10,051 bases of DNA from Bacteroidales bacterium (GTDB lineage: Bacteria > Bacteroidota > Bacteroidia > Bacteroidales > UBA932): the NCBI GenBank assembly GCA_021443625.1, contig JABUTP010000031.1, positions 1 through 10,051 of the forward strand, in the 5' to 3' direction. Each line of letters starts with the position of its first letter. The stretch's first letter is position 1. Below, in pieces: positions 1 to 5,681 of this stretch. Below the pieces are notes generated by a model. It ran no database searches and was not told where the DNA came from. It saw only the letters and a program-made list of their open reading frames with translations. A program made the position numbers and the translations under genes.

Positions 1-1286
1 TTGAAGTTGCCGTCAAGGAGTTTCTTGCTGAGTTCCGGATCTCCTATGTGGGTGAGGTAGCCGAAGTGATTGCCTACAAAATTCTGCAGGGATACGCCGC
101 CAATCAGGTTGAGGTTGCGCGTGCTGTACTGGGCATTCCACGAAGCGCCGTAGGTGTTCTGGCTGAGCCCCTTCTGACGGATGAGGTCGGTTTTCTTGAC
201 GGTTGTTCCGTCCGATTTTGTAAACGGCTCCAGCCCGAACTTGGAGAGTTTGCAGTTCGGCTTGAGTTCGTCGTACCAGCCGTAGCCGTAGGTGTAGTGG
301 AGCGACAGTGTGGTTTTCAGCCGGTCGGTGGGCTCGTAGGCAAACGAGAGGATGTTGTGGAGTTGGGTGAAGTTGTCGGTGGTACGCTTCCAGGTCTTGC
401 CGTTGTCGTATGTGTATGGCTTGAATGAAACACTGCCGTCTTCTCCGATTTCGTAACTCTCCACCAGAGAGTTGTACCGTCCGAGCCCGGCAGCCCAGAT
501 TTCGTCGTAACTGTTCATTCCGTCTATCTCGATTCCGTTCCACGCCTGCCCGGTGTTCTCATAGTTGCCTATCAGACGGTAGCGGGCCTGGAATCTGGAG
601 TCGGTCCACGATATGCCGCAGTACCACGATCCTGACGAACCGGCGGTGCCGTGGATGTATCCGTCGGTTGCGGTGCGGTTGAAAGCCCCTTCTACGACCC
701 AATGGTCTTCAAACAGTCCGGAAGAGAAGCTTGCGCCGATGCGGGATGTTCCATATACGCCAGCCCCCAATGTGAACTCGGCAAAAGGGTAGGGGTTGAC
801 ACTTTTGGAACTGAGGGAAACACTGCCTCCGAATGCACCGTCACCGTTGGTGGAGGTGCCGATGCCTCTTTGGATCTGGATATCGCCGAGCATAGAGGCG
901 TAACTGTTCATATTTGCCCAGAAAACACACTGGTCTTCTGGAGAGTTGAGGGCTATTCCGTCGAGAGTCACGTTGATTCTGGAGTCGTCCGCCCCCCTGA
1001 TGCGCATATAGGAGGTACCTGTGCCCATCCCGTTTTCGCTCCACGAAATGACGCCCGGAGTGCGGGACAGCAGGAACGGAAGTTCCCTTCCGGTGCGGGA
1101 GAATGCGGAGAGTTGCACTTTGCTCACCTCCGTCACTGCAAAGGGGGCGGCGGGGTCGGCCCTTACGCCCTGTACTACGGCTTCGTTGAGCCTTTCGCTG
1201 ATTAATGTGTCCTGTTGTTGGCCCATGACGTTGAATGATGCGGCCAACGCTACCCCTAAGGGTAAAATTGCTCTTTTAATCCTCAT
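1..1286 (-). CDS. TonB-dependent outer-membrane receptor, probably for thiamine (partial, C-terminal part off the window)
   Basis: Outer-membrane beta-barrel importer energised by TonB-ExbBD; the cargo is probably thiamine or a related compound, inferred from the TPP riboswitch in its leader. Reading the minus strand from the ATG at 1286-1284, 428 codons stay open to the window edge. Residues 1 to about 22 form a signal peptide (MRIKRAILPLGVALAASF, then VMGQ before QQDT). A plug domain follows, with the typical ELPFLLSRTPGV (about residues 68-79), YMRIRGADDSRINVTLDGI, and IQRGIGTSTNGDGAFGGSV. The barrel begins near residue 160 and shows alternating aromatic strands and the NYENTGQAWNGI segment common in Bacteroidetes receptors. 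There is no N-terminal carboxypeptidase-like (SusC-type) extension. The start has no Shine-Dalgarno sequence but an AT-rich leader. Known: Bacteroidetes place TPP elements upstream of TonB receptors for thiamine uptake. The family assignment is secure; the substrate is inferred. Receptor family members usually run 650-800 residues, so roughly half is missing. Confidence 0.93.
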   Translation of the reverse strand, partial: MRIKRAILPLGVALAASFNVMGQQQDTLISERLNEAVVQGVRADPAAPFAVTEVSKVQLSAFSRTGRELPFLLSRTPGVISWSENGMGTGTSYMRIRGADDSRINVTLDGIALNSPEDQCVFWANMNSYASMLGDIQIQRGIGTSTNGDGAFGGSVSLSSKSVNPYPFAEFTLGAGVYGTSRIGASFSSGLFEDHWVVEGAFNRTATDGYIHGTAGSSGSWYCGISWTDSRFQARYRLIGNYENTGQAWNGIEIDGMNSYDEIWAAGLGRYNSLVESYEIGEDGSVSFKPYTYDNGKTWKRTTDNFTQLHNILSFAYEPTDRLKTTLSLHYTYGYGWYDELKPNCKLSKFGLEPFTKSDGTTVKKTDLIRQKGLSQNTYGASWNAQYSTRNLNLIGGVSLQNFVGNHFGYLTHIGDPELSKKLLDGNF

Positions 1287-1341
1287 TTTTCAATAAAGAT
1301 AAATGGTTAAACAACAATAAAACAGGGATTTTTATGAGAAA

Positions 1342-1438
1342 TTCCTACGCCAGCATTACCTGGATCAGGTTCGAGGGTATAATCTCAGGCTGCCCTCCGC
1401 GCGTATCGCAAAACCGCGGGCGCAACCACCCCTTGGAA
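1342..1438 (-). promoter_or_regulatory. TPP riboswitch (THI element) in the leader of the TonB receptor gene
   Basis: Reading the minus strand, the conserved THI-box core is present: CUGAGA (complement of 1383-1388), then ACCCUCGAACCUGAUC, CAGGUAAUGCUGGCGUAGG. This matches the family consensus GAACCUGAUCUGGAUAAUGCCAGCGUAGGGA closely. P1 is UUCC (1435-1438) pairing with GGAA (1342-1345). P2 is GGUUGC pairing with GCAGCC, extended by a GCCC/GGGC and CGCG/CGCG side hairpin, the optional P3a insertion. The aptamer ends 55 bases before the receptor ATG. Between them I see neither a terminator hairpin with a U-run nor a Shine-Dalgarno sequence to occlude, so the expression platform is unclear; a weak GGAAUUU/AAAAUCC pairing just after P1 is possible. 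TPP binding normally turns such genes off. Confidence 0.95.
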
Positions 1439-1467
1439 ACACTCTGCCATCTGCAGACTGCGTTTCC
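1435..1467 (-). promoter_or_regulatory. 5' leader hairpin overlapping the TPP aptamer P1 strand
   Basis: On the minus-strand RNA, GGAAAC (complement of 1462-1467) can pair with GUUUCC (complement of 1435-1440). Inside it UCUGC (1453-1457) pairs with GCAGA (1443-1447), leaving a 5-base loop and a 4x2 internal loop, 11 pairs in all. The last four bases of the outer arm are the same UUCC that forms P1 of the TPP aptamer, so this hairpin and P1 cannot form together. The RNA start predicted from the nearby promoter box falls almost at the first base of the hairpin. The pairing is seen in sequence; a regulatory role is inference. Confidence 0.5.
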
Positions 1468-1472
1468 GGGCG

Positions 1473-1480
1473 CAAACTTA
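1473..1480 (-). promoter_or_regulatory. candidate Bacteroidetes-type promoter (-7 box) for the riboswitch and receptor
   Basis: The minus strand reads TAAGTTTG, a full match to the Bacteroidetes -7 consensus TAnnTTTG. It lies in an AT-rich stretch 35 bases before the TPP aptamer and about 40 bases after the transporter stop codon. No TTG is present at the expected -33 position, so the promoter is only half supported. The predicted RNA start is near 1465-1468. Confidence 0.45.
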
Positions 1481-1520
1481 GAAATAAAATGTTTAGGTTG
1501 TTCTCCCTTTGCAGAAAAAA

Positions 1521-2984
1521 TCAGGCAAACGGGAAAAGTTTGGTGAGCCAGAAGAATGAGAGCACCAGACCGATGCCTCCCACCAGAAATCCCACTCTCA
1601 TCATGTCGCGGTTCTTTATGAGGCCTGTGGAGTAGGCAATCGCATTGGGAGGGGTGGAGATGGGCATCAGCATGGCCAGCGAAGCGCACACGGCCACATA
1701 GCAAACCATTGCCTTGTTGCCGCCCATCAGCGCAAAGTCTGCATTTGTGGAGAGCCCGGACGATACTGCGCAAAGGATTGGTATCAGCAAAGCGGCAGTG
1801 GCGGAGTTGCTTATGAAGTTGGAAAGTACATAGCAGACACCGCCCGCTATCGCAAATACCAGCACGATGGACATTGAGCCGAAAGGGATTGCATTTACCA
1901 GGGTTGCGCCCAGACCGGTGCCTCCCTTGCTGATGTCAAGCATTGCATATCCTATGGCGAAGCCGCCGGCCACCAGCCACAATATGCTCCAGTCTATCTT
2001 CTTGATGTCTTCGGTGGTAAGGGTGCCGGTGCAGGCAAACACCGCGAGCGGTATCAGCGCCACGATGTTCGAACTGATATGTGTCAGACTCTCGGTAATC
2101 CACAGCAGGATGGTCACTGCAAAGGTTATCCAGACCAGTGTCTTGCGCCAGCTGCCCGGAACGTTGCTCTCCGGAATCTCAATCTCAACTTTTTTGGATG
2201 AGAAGGGGAATAGCCACAGGAGAATGAGCCACGCCACGACAATCATTACCGCAACAAAGGGAATCATATGGATTGCCCACTGCCCGAAAGTGATGCCGGA
2301 GTCGAAATAGGTCTCCAGATTGCTGACGGCCGTGCCGTTGGGGGGTGTCCCGATGGTCGTGCCGATGCCGCCCAGATTGGCTGCGATGGGTATTGCAAGG
2401 GCGAGGGCGGTTTTGCCTTTGTCTCCGTCGGGAATGGTCTTCAGCACCGGAGCCAGGAAGGCGAGCATCATCGCCGCAGTGGCGGTGTTGCTCATAAACA
2501 TCGAGAAGATGGCTATGACTGAGAGGAATCCCAGCAGCACCATCTTGGGATTGGTGCCGAACGGCTTCAGCAGAATCCTGGCCAGGGTGACGTCCAAGCC
2601 GTATTTGCAGGCCATTATGGCAAGGGTGAATCCACCCATGAAAAGCATTACCACAGGGTCGGCAAAGGCCGACATTATTTTCTGGTAGGACATTGTCCCC
2701 ACCAAAGGGTTCCCGGCACTGTCAACCATCAGGAAGCCCAACCCCTTGTTGGAGAGAATCAGCAGGGCTGCCACTATGATGAGAAGCGATGTTGTCCAGC
2801 TTGGGATAATCTCAAAAATCCACATCAGGGCGGCGAAAACCAGCAAGGCAATGGTCCGCTGCTGGAGGACGGTCAGACCGTCTATGCCGAAGAAGGATGA
2901 AGGAACAAGAAAGAGGAAAAAAGTGACTGCCAGAACTATGGGCAGGAGGACGCAATACTTCAAATTGATTTTTTTGAGTGCCAT
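1521..2984 (-). CDS. DASS/SLC13-family sodium-coupled anion symporter (dicarboxylate or sulfate type)
   Basis: Inner-membrane carrier that couples sodium entry to uptake of an anion such as succinate, fumarate, citrate or sulfate; the exact substrate cannot be read from sequence. The 487-residue protein (normal for the family, about 460-500) shows two inverted-repeat halves. The first carries SNTATAA at 165-171 and GTPPNG at 212-217, the second SNSATAA at 392-398 and STPPNAIAYSTG at 443-454. These are the sodium/substrate-binding clamshell motifs known from VcINDY. Many hydrophobic segments span about 11-33, 44-78, 110-126, 148-162, 238-260, 284-298, 305-320, 333-350, 370-402 and 464-482. The second motif is SNS rather than SNT. 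I start it at MALKKINLKY (2984) because the longer reading frame upstream would run through the divergent promoter region and into murF-alr. It is likely a single-gene unit, upstream of but not controlled by the TPP riboswitch. Confidence 0.93.
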   Translation of the reverse strand: MALKKINLKYCVLLPIVLAVTFFLFLVPSSFFGIDGLTVLQQRTIALLVFAALMWIFEIIPSWTTSLLIIVAALLILSNKGLGFLMVDSAGNPLVGTMSYQKIMSAFADPVVMLFMGGFTLAIMACKYGLDVTLARILLKPFGTNPKMVLLGFLSVIAIFSMFMSNTATAAMMLAFLAPVLKTIPDGDKGKTALALAIPIAANLGGIGTTIGTPPNGTAVSNLETYFDSGITFGQWAIHMIPFVAVMIVVAWLILLWLFPFSSKKVEIEIPESNVPGSWRKTLVWITFAVTILLWITESLTHISSNIVALIPLAVFACTGTLTTEDIKKIDWSILWLVAGGFAIGYAMLDISKGGTGLGATLVNAIPFGSMSIVLVFAIAGGVCYVLSNFISNSATAALLIPILCAVSSGLSTNADFALMGGNKAMVCYVAVCASLAMLMPISTPPNAIAYSTGLIKNRDMMRVGFLVGGIGLVLSFFWLTKLFPFA

Positions 2985-3009
2985 ATCGCAAGCCGGTTGA
3001 ATCGGGCGG

Positions 3010-3017
3010 CAAAAGTA
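3010..3017 (-). promoter_or_regulatory. candidate -7 box for the DASS transporter
   Basis: The minus strand reads TACTTTTG, matching TAnnTTTG, 25 bases before the transporter ATG, which predicts a leader of about 20 bases. The upstream stretch is T-rich but no TTG sits at the usual 19-21-base spacing, so the -33 element is weak or absent. Confidence 0.5.
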
Positions 3018-3041
3018 GTAAAAATTATCCCAAAAAATGAG

Positions 3042-3049
3042 TACCTTTG
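3042..3049 (+). promoter_or_regulatory. candidate -7 box for murF-alr
   Basis: The plus strand reads TACCTTTG, matching TAnnTTTG, 44 bases before the murF-alr ATG. The predicted RNA start near 3055 would place the 3063-3078 palindrome inside the leader RNA. No clear -33 TTG is visible. It lies only 24 bases from the divergent transporter box, so the two promoters probably interfere or share control. Confidence 0.5.
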
Positions 3050-3062
3050 AAAGAATAAAAAC

Positions 3063-3078
3063 CGAGTGTTGACACTCG
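3063..3078 (+). repeat. 16-bp palindrome in the murF-alr leader
   Basis: The sequence CGAGTGTTGACACTCG is a 7-bp inverted repeat around a 2-base centre (CGAGTGT / ACACTCG). It starts about 14 bases after the candidate -7 box and ends 15 bases before the ATG. As RNA it would fold as a 6-bp stem with a UUGA loop; as DNA it could be a site for a dimeric repressor. It has no U-run, so it is not an intrinsic terminator. Its function is unknown. Confidence 0.6.
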
Positions 3079-3093
3079 CGAAACCTGAATGCA

Positions 3094-5547
3094 ATGAAAA
3101 TGACGATAAACGAAATGGCGCTGGCAACCGGGGCGCGTATCATGGGAAACGGAGAACGAGAGATATTGTGGCTTCTTACAGACAGCCGCTCGCTCGGTTT
3201 TGCGGCGGAAACCCTCTTCTTCGCCCTCCCTTCGGCGACGCGCGACTCCCTTCAGTTCATCCCGGAACTTTATTCCCGAGGGGTCAGGGCTTTTGTGGTG
3301 CCCGAAGGATTTGAGGGACGGATTGACACAACGGTGTGTTCCGAGGCCTCCTTCCTGGTGGTAAAGGATACTTTGAAGGCCCTCCAGATGCTGGCCCGCC
3401 ACCATCGTCTCTCATTTGACGTTCCCGTAATAGCCGTAACCGGCAGCAACGGCAAGACAATAGTTAAGGAGTGGCTTTACCAGCTGCTCTCCCCCGACTG
3501 GCGGATAACCCGCTCCCCCCGCAGCTACAACAGCCAGGTGGGAGTCCCGCTGTCGCTTTGGGAGATGGACGAGATGACCCAGCTGGCCATAATCGAGGCG
3601 GGGATCTCCCAACCCGGGGAGATGGAGCGGCTGGCGGAGATGATTCTCCCCACCATCGGCGTTTTCACCGGGCTTGGGGATGCACATCAGGAGAATTTCG
3701 ACTCTTTGGAACAGAAGGGGAGAGAGAAGATGAAACTGTTTGCCTCGTGCAGCAAGGTGGTGTGCCCCGACGGTACCGATTGTGCCGGCATGAAAGGGGA
3801 TGTCGTACGGTGGGCGTGGGGCGATGCCACGGCAGATTTGTGCGTGACGGCAAAAGACCGCGTGACCTCATCCTCCACCCGCATTTCCGCCGTGTGGAAG
3901 GGGGATACCGCTGTTTCGTTCCGCATCCCGTTTGTGGATGACGCCTCGGTTATGAACGCCTGCTCCTGCGCTGCGCTCTGCCTGAGTCTCGGGATGGACC
4001 AGTCGGTGCTGGCAAAGCGTATGCAGCACCTGCAAAGTGTGGCGATGCGGCTTGACGTGAAGGAGGGCGTGAGGGATATCTCCATAATATACGACAGCTA
4101 CAACAGCGACTATACCGGCTTGGACATGGCTCTTGACTTCATGAACCGTCAGGATGACGCCCATTCCCTGAAGAGGGTGCTCATTCTCGGCGATATGCAG
4201 CAGACGGGCGATTCGCATGAGACGTTCAAGTCGAAAGTGCGCCGTATGGTGGAAGGACGCGGAGTGGATGAAACCTTCTTCGTGGGGCCCGCCCTGGACG
4301 GCATTATCCCGGGCAGCCGTTGGTGGCCCAGCGTCGATGAGTTCCTGAGAAGTCCCGAACTTGCAACACTGAGAGGGTGCCAGGTTCTGCTCAAAGGCAG
4401 CCATAACTCCGGCTTTGACCGAATTCTGGACCGTCTGGAAAAGAGGGTTCACGAAACTATCCTCGACGTGGATCTCGGGGCGCTGGCCGAAAATCTCAAA
4501 TACTTCCGTTCGCGGCTTAAACCCGAAACGAAGATCACGTGTATGGTGAAGGCTTCAGCCTACGGGGCCGGCTCGGTGGAGGTTTCCCGCACCCTGCAGA
4601 ACTGCGGCGTGGATTATCTGGCGGTGGCGGTGGCCGACGAGGGGGTTGCACTGCGCGGGGCCGGAATCCGCACCAACATAATGGTGATGAATCCCGAGAT
4701 GTCGGCGCTTGACACTCTTTTCAAATACAATCTCCAGCCGGAGGTTTATTCTTTCAGGATACTCGATGCCCTGATAGCCTCGGCCACTGCGGCGGGCATC
4801 ACCCAATATCCCGTCCACATAAAACTCGACACGGGAATGCACCGGCTCGGATTCAACCCCGAAACCGATATGGAACGTCTGGTGGCCGTGCTGAAAAGCC
4901 AGCAGGCGCTGGTGCCGTGCAGCGTGTTCAGCCACTTTGCGGGGAGTGACAGCGATGATTTCGACGAGTTCAGCAGACATCAGGCGGCCCTTTTTGAGAA
5001 GGGGGCAGATATTCTGCAGAATGCATACCAGCACCATATCATCCGTCATCTGGACAACAGCGCCGGCATCGAACATTTTCCCGACTGTCAGCTGGATATG
5101 GTGCGGCTGGGGTTGGGCCTTTACGGCATCAGCAGCAGGGACGGCCGCGTCCTGAGCAATGTCAGCACTCTGCGCACCACCATTCTGCAAATCAGGGACG
5201 TACCCCGGGACGAGACCGTGGGTTACAGCCGCAGGGGGACGCTTTCCCGCGACAGCCGGATCGCCGCGCTGCCCATAGGATATGCCGACGGCCTTGACCG
5301 GCGTCTGGGTTGCGGCAGGGGCTATTGCGTGATAGCGGGCCGCAAGGCCCCTTACGTGGGCAATATCTGTATGGACGTCAGTATGGTGGATGTGACCGAC
5401 ATTCCGTGCGAAGAGGGGGACCAGGCCATCATCTTCGGTGCTCCCGACATTCCGGTTACGGAACTCTCCGATGCAATAGGAACCATTCCCTATGAAATTC
5501 TGACATCCGTTTCCGACAGGGTCAAGAGGGTGTATTACAAGGAGTAA
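3094..5547 (+). CDS. murF-alr: bifunctional UDP-MurNAc-tripeptide:D-Ala-D-Ala ligase / alanine racemase
   Basis: Cytoplasmic fusion enzyme for peptidoglycan precursors: the C-terminal half makes D-alanine from L-alanine, and the N-terminal half adds D-Ala-D-Ala to the UDP-MurNAc-tripeptide. The MurF part (about 1-445) shows the DSR motif at 30-32, the ATP-binding loop TGSNGKT at 116-122, the AHQENFDSLEQKG segment, the YDSYNSDY loop and VLILGDMQQTG. The racemase part (about 452-817) starts at ETILDVDLGALAENL. It carries the PLP lysine Lys486 in MVKASAYGAG, the second catalytic base Tyr711 in VGYSRRG, IGYADG, and GNICMDVSMVDV. Total length is 817 residues, as usual for the Bacteroidetes fusion. 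The lysine context has Ser and Ala where the classic motif KANAYGHG has Asn and His. The ATG at 3094 and another at 3100 are both possible starts. The gene has a candidate promoter of its own and a 134-base gap before the next gene. Confidence 0.96.
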   Translation: MKMTINEMALATGARIMGNGEREILWLLTDSRSLGFAAETLFFALPSATRDSLQFIPELYSRGVRAFVVPEGFEGRIDTTVCSEASFLVVKDTLKALQMLARHHRLSFDVPVIAVTGSNGKTIVKEWLYQLLSPDWRITRSPRSYNSQVGVPLSLWEMDEMTQLAIIEAGISQPGEMERLAEMILPTIGVFTGLGDAHQENFDSLEQKGREKMKLFASCSKVVCPDGTDCAGMKGDVVRWAWGDATADLCVTAKDRVTSSSTRISAVWKGDTAVSFRIPFVDDASVMNACSCAALCLSLGMDQSVLAKRMQHLQSVAMRLDVKEGVRDISIIYDSYNSDYTGLDMALDFMNRQDDAHSLKRVLILGDMQQTGDSHETFKSKVRRMVEGRGVDETFFVGPALDGIIPGSRWWPSVDEFLRSPELATLRGCQVLLKGSHNSGFDRILDRLEKRVHETILDVDLGALAENLKYFRSRLKPETKITCMVKASAYGAGSVEVSRTLQNCGVDYLAVAVADEGVALRGAGIRTNIMVMNPEMSALDTLFKYNLQPEVYSFRILDALIASATAAGITQYPVHIKLDTGMHRLGFNPETDMERLVAVLKSQQALVPCSVFSHFAGSDSDDFDEFSRHQAALFEKGADILQNAYQHHIIRHLDNSAGIEHFPDCQLDMVRLGLGLYGISSRDGRVLSNVSTLRTTILQIRDVPRDETVGYSRRGTLSRDSRIAALPIGYADGLDRRLGCGRGYCVIAGRKAPYVGNICMDVSMVDVTDIPCEEGDQAIIFGAPDIPVTELSDAIGTIPYEILTSVSDRVKRVYYKE

Positions 5548-5600
5548 CGCATTATTCGCCCCGACTGTCTCCATTCGTCTTTCCGTTAAAATGTGCCAAA

Positions 5601-5625
5601 TTGTCAGCAAAATTGGTGCTGGCAA
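5601..5625 (+). repeat. inverted repeat between murF-alr and clpB
   Basis: TTGTCAGCA (5601-5609) and TGCTGGCAA (5617-5625) are inverted copies separated by 7 bases. All nine positions pair in RNA, one as a G-U wobble. No T-run follows, so it is a poor intrinsic terminator for murF-alr. It matches neither the CIRCE, CtsR nor HspR operators that often control clp genes. It lies 57 bases before the clpB ATG and its right arm overlaps the -24 part of a sigma-54-like element. Confidence 0.5.
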
Positions 5626-5659
5626 GAGTTGTGCAGTGCGCTGAAATTGATACAAATTG
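5620..5659 (+). promoter_or_regulatory. candidate promoter region of clpB (two alternative readings)
   Basis: Reading one is a sigma-54-type element at 5620-5635, TGGCAAGAGTTGTGCA. It has the invariant GG and GC separated by 10 bases and differs from the consensus TGGCACG-N4-TTGCW at two positions, predicting a start near 5647. Reading two is a Bacteroidetes housekeeping promoter with TTG at 5629-5631, a 19-base spacer and TACAAATTG at 5651-5659, one base longer than the TAnnTTTG consensus. Neither is perfect. No Shine-Dalgarno sequence precedes the ATG at 5682. Confidence 0.35.
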
Positions 5660-5681
5660 AAAACGCACAAAGCACATAATT

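Noticed and set aside
13..1205. Several open frames on both strands inside the TonB receptor region.
   Set aside because: The minus-strand frame from 1286 reads as a continuous receptor with signal peptide, plug and barrel; the others are shadows with no motifs.
1334..1546. A small 70-codon plus-strand open frame across the riboswitch region.
   Set aside because: It is the complement of the conserved TPP aptamer; its coding appearance comes from the RNA element.
1512..1547. Possible intrinsic terminator at the end of the transporter gene (CAAAC/GTTTG followed by six T on the minus strand).
   Set aside because: The stem is only 5 bp of mixed strength, lies inside the coding end, and is separated from the T-run by five bases; too weak to call.
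2985..3143. N-terminal extension of the DASS transporter to an ATG at 3143.
   Set aside because: The extra 53 residues would overlap the start of murF-alr and the divergent promoter boxes. The family-like N-terminus begins at MALKKINLKY (2984).
4555..5670. A 371-codon minus-strand open frame opposite the alanine racemase part of murF-alr.
   Set aside because: Same reason: the racemase frame is fully supported by motifs, and the antisense translation resembles no family.
5548..5681. A remnant of the ClpB N domain upstream of the clpB start.
   Set aside because: The gap is too short for the domain, and I see no similarity to it in any frame.
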